Shown here piece by piece: positions 1 through 6,593 of a stretch of 10,489 bases of DNA. Both the position numbers and the translations under genes were made by a program. The DNA is from Acidobacteriota bacterium (lineage in GTDB: Bacteria > Acidobacteriota > Terriglobia > Terriglobales > Acidobacteriaceae). Positions within the stretch are counted from its first letter, which is position 1. Each line of letters starts with the position of its first letter. The stretch is taken from NCBI GenBank assembly GCA_021810815.1, contig JAJZHR010000043.1:1-10489 (forward strand), written 5' to 3'. The notes beneath the pieces were generated by a model. The model had not been told where the DNA came from and made no database searches. It saw only the letters and a list, made by a program, of their open reading frames with translations.

Positions 1-27
1 CTGCTTCAGCGCGCTTTCACGGTTCAT
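1..27 (-). CDS. Start of a gene running off the left edge, possibly glycerol-3-phosphate dehydrogenase
   Basis: An ATG at 25-27 on the minus strand opens a frame that runs off the window after nine codons (MNRESALKQ). It overlaps the last 11 nt of glpK, and a purine-rich GAAGGGC lies about 8 nt upstream, so it looks like a translationally coupled downstream gene. Aerobic glycerol-3-phosphate dehydrogenases (GlpD) often begin with a short Met-x-Arg segment before the FAD-binding fold, and glpD is the usual partner of glpK; it would oxidise the glycerol 3-phosphate that GlpK makes. Only nine residues are visible, so the product rests on context alone and no symbol is given. Confidence 0.4.
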
Positions 28-1516
28 GGCTGCGCCCTTCGGCCCAGTGCCGCGATCGATCGACGGCCTGCTTCCAGCGTGCGAGCTGCGCCTGCCGCTC
101 CGGTTCGCCCAGGGAGGGCCTGAAGGATTGCCCCGCGACCCACCGCTCCGCCAATTCCTCGGTGCTCCGCCAGTAGCCGCAGCCGATCCCGGCCAGGAAA
201 GCCGCTCCCAGCGCAGTGGATTCGGAACTCGCCGAGCGCACCACAGGCACGCCCAGAAAGTCGGCCTGCATCTGCATCAACAGCGCATTCTCCGATGCAC
301 CTCCATCCACCCGCAGCTCTGGAATCGCGATGCCGGAGTCTGCTTCCATGCCGGTAAGAATATCCGTCACCTGGAGAGCGATGCCTTCGAGCGTGGCGCG
401 CGCAATGTGGCCGCGGGTCGTGCCGCGGGTCAGCCCAAGGATCGTTCCCCGCGCATGCGGATCCCAGTAGGGAGCTCCCAACCCGGAAAGAGCCGGCACA
501 AAGTACACGCCTCCATTGTCCGGGACGGATGCTGCCAGCGGCTCCACCTCCGCCGAAGACCCGATAATCCCCAGCCCGTCCCTCAGCCACTGCACCGCCG
601 CCCCGCCAATGAAGACGCTGCCCTCCAGGGCATATTCCGTGCGTCTGCCAATCTGCCATGCCACCGTGGTCAGCAGCCGGTTCTGCGACATCACCGGCTC
701 GGTTCCGGTCTGCATCAGCATGAAGCAGCCCGTGCCGTAGGTGTTTTTCACCATGCCCGGCCGCAGGCACATCTGCCCGAAGAGAGCCGCCTGCTGGTCT
801 CCTGCAATGCCGCACACCGGTACGCCCGGCAGCACGTCCGTGATGCGCACGCACTCGCCGCTTGACGCAACCACCTGCGGCATCATGCTGCGGGGAATGT
901 CGAAGATCCGCAGCAGTTCCTCATCCCACTCCAGCGTGCGCAGATTGAAAAGCAGGCTGCGCGATGCATTGCTCACATCCGTCGCATGCCGCTGTCCGCC
1001 CGTCAGCTTCCACATCAGCCATGAGTCGACCGTTCCGAAAGCCAGCATCCCTGCCGCTGCTTTTTCCCGCGCCCCGGGCACATTGTCCAGCAGCCACCGT
1101 ATCTTGCTGGCGGAAAAATACGCGTCGATAACCAGCCCTGTCTTCCGCTGAATCAGCGGCTCATGGCCCTCCGCCTGCAGCCGTTCGCAAAGCTGCGCGG
1201 TGCGGCGATCCTGCCACACCAGAGCATTGAAGATGGGCTGTCCCGTCTCGCGGTCCCAGACAATCGTCGTCTCTCGCTGGTTCGCGATACCGACCCCGGC
1301 CAAATCCACAGGGCTCAGACCGGTCTGCTCCATCACAGCCCGGATGGCAGCAAGCTGCGAAGACCAGATGGCCTCCGGATCCTGCTCCACCCAACCCGGT
1401 TGCGGATAAATCTGCGGCAGTTCCCGCTGCGCTACAGCAATAATCTTTCCATCAGCGCCAAGGACCACAGCCCGCGAGCTGCTAGTGCCCTGGTCCAGGG
1501 CAAGAATCGTTTTCAT
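17..1516 (-). CDS. glpK: Glycerol kinase
   Basis: ATP-dependent glycerol kinase (FGGY family), converting glycerol to sn-glycerol 3-phosphate in the cytoplasm. The 499-residue length is normal for GlpK. The N-terminal phosphate-binding DQGTSSSR is at residues 8-15. Glycerol-binding residues are recognisable: Arg-Glu in NQRET at 79-83, Trp101, Tyr133 and the Asp-Gln pair in GIAGDQQ (Asp240 is the catalytic base by homology). The adenosine-side GGASEN lies near 405-410. The ATG start is supported by GGAAGG (1526-1531) 9 nt upstream and by the family-typical N-terminus. The segment before GIAGDQQ reads VLPGVPV and lacks the Gly-Gly-Thr-Arg type loop that binds fructose-1,6-bisphosphate in the E. 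coli enzyme, so that feedback control is probably absent (inference). The stop codon overlaps the start of the next gene at the left edge. The product is certain from these motifs. Confidence 0.97.
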   Translation of the reverse strand: MKTILALDQGTSSSRAVVLGADGKIIAVAQRELPQIYPQPGWVEQDPEAIWSSQLAAIRAVMEQTGLSPVDLAGVGIANQRETTIVWDRETGQPIFNALVWQDRRTAQLCERLQAEGHEPLIQRKTGLVIDAYFSASKIRWLLDNVPGAREKAAAGMLAFGTVDSWLMWKLTGGQRHATDVSNASRSLLFNLRTLEWDEELLRIFDIPRSMMPQVVASSGECVRITDVLPGVPVCGIAGDQQAALFGQMCLRPGMVKNTYGTGCFMLMQTGTEPVMSQNRLLTTVAWQIGRRTEYALEGSVFIGGAAVQWLRDGLGIIGSSAEVEPLAASVPDNGGVYFVPALSGLGAPYWDPHARGTILGLTRGTTRGHIARATLEGIALQVTDILTGMEADSGIAIPELRVDGGASENALLMQMQADFLGVPVVRSASSESTALGAAFLAGIGCGYWRSTEELAERWVAGQSFRPSLGEPERQAQLARWKQAVDRSRHWAEGRSHEP

Positions 1517-1616
1517 GGCGAACAGCCTTCCAATTCGCAGAGCAACGCCGCAACGAAGAGCAGCAATAGCAAAGATAGGCCAGCGCGATGCGGAGGCAAC
1601 CCTTTATCCCGCCCGG

Positions 1617-1646
1617 ATTCTTGCGCCTGCCTGGTACGGATGTCAA
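1617..1646 (-). promoter_or_regulatory. Candidate sigma70 promoter for glpK
   Basis: Read on the minus strand, a perfect TTGACA (1641-1646) is followed after 18 nt by AAGAAT (1617-1622), a 4/6 match to the -10 consensus. Transcription would start roughly 95 nt upstream of the glpK ATG. It sits in the 286-nt gap after the GH31 gene, which would let glpK be transcribed independently of the glycosidases. Predicted from consensus only. Confidence 0.4.
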
Positions 1647-1672
1647 GCTGGCTGCTTTAACGCGGCAGGCAG

Positions 1673-1689
1673 AGACTCCTCTGGAGTCT
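1673..1689. repeat. 7-bp inverted repeat with 3-nt loop upstream of glpK
   Basis: AGACTCC (1673-1679) and GGAGTCT (1683-1689) are perfect inverted arms around TCT. On the plus strand the right arm runs into TTTT, which resembles a short intrinsic terminator, but no plus-strand gene ends here. On the minus strand there is no T-run after the hairpin, so it is not an obvious terminator for the GH31 transcript. It lies about 27 nt upstream of the glpK -35 candidate, so a regulator site is another option. A second, weaker repeat, CCAGG-5 nt-CCTGG, is at 1721-1735. I see nothing else in the 1517-1802 gap. Confidence 0.35.
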
Positions 1690-1802
1690 TTTCGCATACT
1701 GATGCGCAGGAAGACGCCGCCCAGGGAAAACCTGGCCCGGATGTGTTGACGTGATTCTCCTCCGATCAAACCCGATCTCTCGACGCTTGGAGGCAATCCA
1801 CC

Positions 1803-4085
1803 CTATGTGATAGTCACGGTCTGGGGCCGGCCATCGAACAGTATCCTCTTCCCGCTGGTCTGGCCAGCAATCCGCACCTCGAAGGACCTCTTTTTGTGTG
1901 GCCAGGTTCCATGGGCCATCTGCAGCGTCAACTGCTGCTGGCGGTCATTCCATCGCATCTCCAGTCGCCGGAACTCTCCGTTCCTGTAGTTGAAGCTCTC
2001 ACCGTCATCTTCGTAGAGGAAGGAAGCTCCGTCGGCACCAGGATAGATGGTCAGCGTGATCGGTCCCTCCACGTTTTCGGAGGTGTACTGCTTCGCGGGT
2101 CCCATAGGAATCACAGCGCCAGCGCGCACGTAGAGGGGAATGGTAGCAAGGTCCACGTCGCGGACGATCTTGCGGCCACCATCGTGCTTCGCCTGCGTCC
2201 AGAAGTCGTGCCATATCCCTTTGGGAAGATACACCGCCCGCGAGGCAGCTCCCTTCTCAACAACGGGTGCTACCAGGATGTCGCGACCGAACAGGTACTC
2301 GTCGCCGCAAGCCACGGCAGCGGCATCGTCGGGATAGTGGAGCCAGAGAGCCCGCATGACAGGAAGGCCAGTGTCGCAGGTCTGCCGGACTGCGGTGTAA
2401 AGATATGGCATCAGCTGATACCGAAGCTCTAGATATTTGCGGCAGATGGGTTCCACCAGCGGATTGTGCAACTCCGCCGGGTCTGGATGGTAGCTGGCGG
2501 TCTCCGCGAATCCGATCTCTCCCGTGTCCCATCCCCACGGCCGGTGCAGCTTCCAATCGCGTCCATGGGAACGAAACAGGGGACAAAAGGCAGAGAACTG
2601 GAACCACCGCGTGTAGAGCTCTCCGGTATACTCCTGGGTTGGAATGAAGCCGCCGATATCGGTACCCCAGTAGGGAATCCCGCTCAGCCCTGTGTTGATG
2701 GCGTTCGGAACATGCGTCTTCAAGGTTTCCCAGCGGGAGAGAACGTCCCCGGACCAAAGGAACGAGGCGTAGCGCTGCATGCCGGCATAGGCGTTGCGAT
2801 GGAGGGCATACACCCGCTGGTTGGGGCGGTACATCTGCTGGCCTTCGAAGTACATGCGATTGCGAGCCAGCCGCGAGGGAGCATTGAAGCCGTCCCCCTG
2901 ATCGGGCCACCACCCGTCTACACCTATGTCCAGCAGCGGCTTGTGAACCGGCCAGTAGCAACTGACCTGCCGATCAGGCGGCCAATGGTGGTCCGCTGTC
3001 CGCCCTGAAGAAAGTGGTGCAGCCGTGCAGGGATCGTGTACTGTACCCGTCAGTTTGTGGCCCTCTACGACGACGTGAAGCACCACGTGGAAGTTCTCGG
3101 CGTGCAGCGTCTCAATTGCCTTTGCCGGGTCGGGAAACGCCTTCGGATTCCAGGTGAACTCACCGTTGTCTGTGTTCCATCCCTCGGGGCAGAATCCCGT
3201 TCCCAGATAGATCAAGACGTCACAGGGCAGCTTCTTTTCGCGAAAATCTTTCGCCTCCTGCAATATCTCTTCCGGCGTTCCCAGAGTTCGATAGGACTGC
3301 TGGTAGCCAAGCGACCAGAGGGGCGGCATTTCAGCGAACCCAGTGATTTGGGCGTACGCAGCCACGATCTCCGCCGGATCTTTTTCGCCGATCACAAAGA
3401 CGTCGAGCGGAAGTGCACTCTCCTTCTGCCCTGGTGAGCTCTCCTGCTGCCCTGGATGGAGCCGCCCTTCTTTGCCGCTCAGAGCGAAGCCTCCGAGCGG
3501 CCGATGAACGAACATGCCCCAGCCGCTTGTTCCCAGCAGCAGTTGAATGGGAACTCTCGCTCCATGGGTTCCGAGCTGATAGCCAGCCTGTCCGCTCACC
3601 ATATTGTCGCTGCTTCCGCGGCGGTCGAACTGCGGACCACCCTGCCCCAGCCCGAGAATCGGTCCATCTCCCAGCGCAAACTCCAGTTCGCCGGAGTCGG
3701 GATCAAGCCTGAGCTCCTGAACGAGTTCGCCGCCCGGCCTCTCTACACGAATGGTGAGCGGACCATCGGAAACCCTGACCTGCATCTGGCCGCATGGGAA
3801 ACTCTGCGTGCCCGTCAAGGTTCGAAAGCGTCTGGCTGCGCGAGGCCTCTCGTCTTTCTCAATCGCGCCATCCTGCAGAAGCGGCTCAGAGGCACCATCA
3901 GAGAGATGCATCACCGTGATACGGACGGTGCGGCTACCTGCCGGAGCCACGACAACCTCAACGGGCTTTCCCTGGATGCGAATGGGAGTTCCGGAGGAGA
4001 GGGCAGAAGATGACCGCGTCAAGGCAAGTGCGCCCGCAGTAGCCATTCCGCGCAATGCCTGCCGCCTGGTTATTTTAGGAAGCAT
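1803..4085 (-). CDS. Secreted glycoside hydrolase family 31 alpha-glycosidase (Tat signal)
   Basis: Retaining GH31 enzyme of 760 residues, probably exported and acting on alpha-linked gluco- or xylo-type sugars; the exact substrate cannot be read from sequence. Residues 4-30 look like a Tat signal: twin arginines in ITRRQAL, then a short hydrophobic Ala/Leu stretch and an SSSA cleavage region. A beta-sandwich N-domain is followed by the (beta/alpha)8 barrel, with the nucleophile motif WWPDQGD at about 392-398 (Asp395), the acid/base motif WSGDV (Asp447) and GIPYWGTDIGGF at 469-480. A DUF5110-like C-terminal domain contains YEDDGESF. The frame is open upstream to a GTG at 4133, but the ATG at 4083-4085 is preferred: GAGAGG lies 9 nt upstream and it puts the Tat motif at the N-terminus. 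The usual GH31 WxDMNE is replaced by WWPDQGD, marking a divergent subgroup. The gene lies 115 nt downstream of the GH27 gene on the same strand and is probably co-transcribed with it. Confidence 0.9.
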   Translation of the reverse strand: MLPKITRRQALRGMATAGALALTRSSSALSSGTPIRIQGKPVEVVVAPAGSRTVRITVMHLSDGASEPLLQDGAIEKDERPRAARRFRTLTGTQSFPCGQMQVRVSDGPLTIRVERPGGELVQELRLDPDSGELEFALGDGPILGLGQGGPQFDRRGSSDNMVSGQAGYQLGTHGARVPIQLLLGTSGWGMFVHRPLGGFALSGKEGRLHPGQQESSPGQKESALPLDVFVIGEKDPAEIVAAYAQITGFAEMPPLWSLGYQQSYRTLGTPEEILQEAKDFREKKLPCDVLIYLGTGFCPEGWNTDNGEFTWNPKAFPDPAKAIETLHAENFHVVLHVVVEGHKLTGTVHDPCTAAPLSSGRTADHHWPPDRQVSCYWPVHKPLLDIGVDGWWPDQGDGFNAPSRLARNRMYFEGQQMYRPNQRVYALHRNAYAGMQRYASFLWSGDVLSRWETLKTHVPNAINTGLSGIPYWGTDIGGFIPTQEYTGELYTRWFQFSAFCPLFRSHGRDWKLHRPWGWDTGEIGFAETASYHPDPAELHNPLVEPICRKYLELRYQLMPYLYTAVRQTCDTGLPVMRALWLHYPDDAAAVACGDEYLFGRDILVAPVVEKGAASRAVYLPKGIWHDFWTQAKHDGGRKIVRDVDLATIPLYVRAGAVIPMGPAKQYTSENVEGPITLTIYPGADGASFLYEDDGESFNYRNGEFRRLEMRWNDRQQQLTLQMAHGTWPHKKRSFEVRIAGQTSGKRILFDGRPQTVTIT

Positions 4086-4124
4086 TTGAGGAAACCTCTC
4101 GAAAAACAGTCGCTCAATGATGAG

Positions 4125-4136
4125 GTTGTTCACAAC
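4125..4136. promoter_or_regulatory. Candidate GntR/FCD-type operator in the GH31 leader
   Basis: GTTGT-TC-ACAAC is a perfect 5+5 inverted repeat. Its inner ten bases fit the TnGTnnACnA pattern generally reported for FadR/FCD-type GntR regulators. It lies about 40 nt upstream of the chosen GH31 start and between the two glycosidase genes. Related TTGTnnAC sites occur upstream of the GH27 gene and of the epimerase. Binding is unproven, and a short palindrome can occur by chance. Confidence 0.3.
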
Positions 4137-4200
4137 TGCAAATCCGTATTTTTACCGGAAAAGCATAGGTCCACGGCCGACCTTATATTCCATTCGGAGT

Positions 4201-5394
4201 TCAATGCGCACGCAGAAGAATCACGCCATGCGGAGGCACCATGACGTGGATCACTCCTCCGGCCGCAGCCACTTCCTTGTGCTCCCAGAGGTCCTGCAGG
4301 TGCGAAGCTGGCATCACTCCTATCGACCTGAGATCGACGCTGTAGGAGAGCGGCATGGTCCATCGATTGAAGATCGCAATGGCCTTGTCGCCGTTCGCAA
4401 GCGGCCGCGCCCACAACTCAAGCGGGCCCTCGGCTGCGACCCGGTCGCCCTGCCTTCCGAGTCGATCCTGATCGATCGCGATCACGTCTTTGTTCGTCAG
4501 AATCTGCAAGGTCTCCGGCGTCATCTTCGCGAGATCGTTTCCGGCCAGCAAAGGCGCGGCGAGCATGGCCCACAGGCTCATGTGGGTTCTGTACTCCTGC
4601 GCCGTCATGCCGCCATTGCCCACCTCCAGCATGTCTGGATCGTTCCAGTGCCCCGGCCCGGCAAACTTGCTCAACCCCGCCTGGCCAAACCCGATCGCTG
4701 CCATGGAAGCGTACTTGTCCTCGATATCTCCGGTCGTGCGCCACAGATTGCCGCCTGTCGATGCGCCCCACCGCCATACCGCCTCCCATCCGTACTGGCA
4801 CAGGCTCAGGACGATGGGCCGATGCGTCTTCAGGATGGCAGTGTGCATCCGCGTGTACACCTGTTCCATCATCTGCTTCGACTTTTCGTGGTCGGTGCCT
4901 GCCTGTTCGCGCATCACCCGGGTGTAGCCGCAGAGGTCGTACTTCAAGTAGTCGATGCCCCAATCCGCATACGTCTGAGCATCCTGGTCCTCATGGCCGA
5001 GGCTGCCGGCGTAGCCTGCGCAGGTTTTGTCTCCCGGGGAAGAATAAATGCCGAGCTTCAGCCCCTTCGAATGCACATAGTCAGCCAGCGCCTTCATGTC
5101 CGGGAACTTCTTGTTCGCCTGAATGCGTCCCTGCGCGTCGCGCTCGCCCTCCCAGGTGTCATCAATATTCACGTAGATGTATCCCGCATCTTTCATGCCG
5201 CTGGATACGAGAGCATCGGCGGCGGCACGAACCGTCGCGTCGTCCACCTTGTCGGCGAAATGGTTCCAACTGTTCCATCCCATCGGAGGCGTGGCCGCGA
5301 CCGTTGCCTCCGACTGACCGTAGAGAACTGCCGTTGCGGCGAAGGCAACGAACGTCAGGAGCAACACAGCGGCACGAAAGCGTGATGGTTTCAC
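4201..5394 (-). CDS. Secreted GH27 alpha-galactosidase
   Basis: GH27 (clan D) retaining enzyme that removes terminal alpha-D-galactose from oligosaccharides or glycoconjugates. An N-terminal basic, then hydrophobic segment (about residues 5-26, ending near LYGQ) is a Sec-type signal peptide. The catalytic domain opens with TPPMGWNSWN (35-44), followed by the galactose-binding DDTW (78-81), the nucleophile motif YLKYDLC (Asp153) and the acid/base motif RTTGDI (Asp223). GPGHWNDPDML follows at 246-255, and an all-beta C-domain ends the protein. The specificity loop reads SLCQYGW (197-203). Length (397) is normal for the family. The start is GTG, supported by GAGGAGA (5399-5405) just upstream and by the signal peptide. 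It is the first gene of the minus-strand glycosidase pair and lies 218 nt downstream of the regulator gene, with a possible promoter and operator at about 5486-5493. Alpha-N-acetylgalactosaminidase is the main alternative within GH27. Confidence 0.92.
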   Translation of the reverse strand: MKPSRFRAAVLLLTFVAFAATAVLYGQSEATVAATPPMGWNSWNHFADKVDDATVRAAADALVSSGMKDAGYIYVNIDDTWEGERDAQGRIQANKKFPDMKALADYVHSKGLKLGIYSSPGDKTCAGYAGSLGHEDQDAQTYADWGIDYLKYDLCGYTRVMREQAGTDHEKSKQMMEQVYTRMHTAILKTHRPIVLSLCQYGWEAVWRWGASTGGNLWRTTGDIEDKYASMAAIGFGQAGLSKFAGPGHWNDPDMLEVGNGGMTAQEYRTHMSLWAMLAAPLLAGNDLAKMTPETLQILTNKDVIAIDQDRLGRQGDRVAAEGPLELWARPLANGDKAIAIFNRWTMPLSYSVDLRSIGVMPASHLQDLWEHKEVAAAGGVIHVMVPPHGVILLRAH

Positions 5395-5485
5395 AAAATC
5401 TCCTCGGCGATTCCTGCTTCAACCTGGTTCAGGACAAGAGCCTGGCGGCTACCGCAGAGAGACGAGGCAATTGGCCGTGCGCAAA

Positions 5486-5493
5486 TTGTATAC
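5486..5493 (-). promoter_or_regulatory. Candidate operator/-10 overlap upstream of the GH27 gene
   Basis: TTGTATAC fits the TnGTnnAC core of the FCD-GntR operator pattern and centres on GTATAC. Read on the minus strand, the same bases contain TACAAT, a 5/6 match to a -10 box, about 92 nt upstream of the GH27 start, so a bound repressor would cover the -10. No good -35 is visible, which weakens the promoter reading. The rest of the 5395-5612 gap shows only a short GGCCA/TGGCC inverted repeat (5551-5567) and no clear terminator after the regulator gene. Confidence 0.28.
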
Positions 5494-5612
5494 GCTATTG
5501 GATGCGACCGGAAGGAAGACACCACCCCGCAGCTGAGAAGCACGGTGCGTGGCCACAATGACTGGCCCCCAATGTCAAGACCCGAGCGCTGTTCCGGCTA
5601 AGGCCCGGTTCC

Positions 5613-6350
5613 CTACCAGCTTCCACGCTCTCCAAAGACCGCGATGACCCTGGCAAGACGCTCCGCACCGTTCTCCCAGTTCTTCAGTAGACTGCGTTCG
5701 ACCTTTGCGCCGTCGCCGGCTTCAAGAGCGGAGATAATCTCCTCATGCTCTTCGATCGAGAGATGCAGATCGTCAATGATGGAACTCGCATACAGGCGCC
5801 AGTAGCGCTCGGTCTGGGGCTCAATGGCGCTATGCAGCGCTGCCAACCGGGGACCTGCGCCCCAGGCAATGATGACGCGATGGAAGTCCCGATCAAGATC
5901 GAATATTTTCCCCGTCCCGTGCGATGAGGACTCATTGATCTCGCGCAGCTTCTGGTTAATCGATCTGAGCTTTTCCGCGACCACCAAGCGATCTGCCTTT
6001 GGCAGCGCCGACGCCCTTCGTCCCGCCATGCCCTCAAGCCGGCCAATGATCGAGTAGAGTTCGTTCGCGTCATCCTTGGTGAGCGGCGCAACGAACATGC
6101 GCGACTTGCTCACGTTTCTTTGAACATGAACATAGCCCTCGCGCTGCAGCCACTGCAAAGCGCCTCGAACAGGTGTTCGGCTCATCCCAAGATGTTTCGC
6201 CAGATCGCCTTCGACAATCCATGTCCCGGGGGAGAGTTTCCCGTGCACGATCAACTCGCGAATATCCTGGAAAGCCGTTCGAAGACTGGTCCCGTGCTCT
6301 GTTTTTGAGGATCGTACTGGTCTCTTGGCAGGGGTCGAAGCTCTTGGCAT
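5613..6350 (-). CDS. GntR-family transcriptional regulator with FCD domain
   Basis: A 245-residue DNA-binding regulator, presumably the local repressor of the divergent hydroxyproline operon. The N-terminal winged helix-turn-helix (about 22-90) shows the GntR pattern: the recognition-helix region LAKHLGMSRTPVRGAL and then the wing. The all-helical C-terminal half (about 93-235) is an FCD ligand-binding domain with the metal-site segment DRDFH (Asp153, His157) and EHEEII (His202). The third family histidine, expected about 22 residues after His202, is Asn224 here, so the metal site may be altered. The ATG at 6348-6350 gives the family-typical N-terminus; no strong Shine-Dalgarno is visible, so translation may be weak. 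Divergent placement beside the epimerase gene, separated by a 243-nt shared region, is typical of a local regulator that senses the pathway's substrate or intermediate. GntR regulators are known beside hydroxyproline genes in other bacteria; the ligand here is inferred. Confidence 0.9.
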   Translation of the reverse strand: MPRASTPAKRPVRSSKTEHGTSLRTAFQDIRELIVHGKLSPGTWIVEGDLAKHLGMSRTPVRGALQWLQREGYVHVQRNVSKSRMFVAPLTKDDANELYSIIGRLEGMAGRRASALPKADRLVVAEKLRSINQKLREINESSSHGTGKIFDLDRDFHRVIIAWGAGPRLAALHSAIEPQTERYWRLYASSIIDDLHLSIEEHEEIISALEAGDGAKVERSLLKNWENGAERLARVIAVFGERGSW

Positions 6351-6537
6351 ATATCACAACCGAATTACGAAGCTGGCATTGAGTCGCCGCAAGGGAGTAC
6401 GTCAACCAGAGTAACCTATTTTACCTTCATGCTGCGTCCAACAGATCGAACCGCAGGCCGCTGCACAGGGCACTTCGCCAGAGACGCTTTCCACAGGCAA
6501 TGCAGTCTGCTCGGCAGCAAACACGTGAAATAACTTC

Positions 6538-6567
6538 TTGACACACGAGGACGAAATGTCAGATTAT
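6538..6567 (+). promoter_or_regulatory. Promoter of the hydroxyproline operon
   Basis: A perfect -35 TTGACA (6538-6543) and a -10-like GATTAT (6562-6567, 4/6) are separated by 18 nt. The start point would fall near 6574, leaving a leader of only about 20 nt before the ATG at 6594, which fits the absence of a clear Shine-Dalgarno there. The rest of the 6351-6593 divergent region shows no other strong signal; a promoter for the regulator gene could not be assigned. Confidence 0.55.
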
Positions 6568-6577
6568 GTATCCAACA

Positions 6578-6587
6578 TTGTAGACAT
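6578..6587. promoter_or_regulatory. Candidate FCD-regulator operator at the epimerase promoter
   Basis: TTGTAGACAT contains the palindrome TGT-AG-ACA and matches the TnGTnnACnA pattern except for the last base. It lies directly downstream of the predicted start point, between -10 and ATG, where a bound repressor would block transcription. It shares TTGTnnAC with the sites at 4126 and 5486. Predicted by eye only. Confidence 0.35.
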
Positions 6588-6593
6588 CCATAG

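Noticed and set aside
24..865. Long frames on both strands within glpK
   Set aside because: GlpK motifs run through the whole region in one minus-strand frame; the others are out-of-frame shadows.
1482..1796. 104-codon minus-strand frame spanning the GH31-glpK gap
   Set aside because: It starts at TTG without a convincing ribosome site, overlaps the start of glpK, contains the candidate promoter and hairpins, and has no recognisable domain.
4086..4133. Extended GTG start for the GH31 protein (16 extra residues)
   Set aside because: The extension would bury the twin-arginine signal and has no good ribosome site, while the ATG at 4085 has GAGAGG at 9 nt.
4117..5385. Long 422-codon open frame on the plus strand opposite the GH27 gene
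   Set aside because: It is antisense to a gene with clear catalytic motifs; its translation is rich in Arg, His and Pro with no domain pattern, as expected of a shadow frame in GC-rich DNA.
5551..5579. GGCCA/TGGCC inverted repeat and a minus-strand TTGACA upstream of GH27
   Set aside because: No T-run follows the repeat and no -10-like hexamer lies at 16-18 nt from the TTGACA, so neither a terminator nor a promoter is supported.
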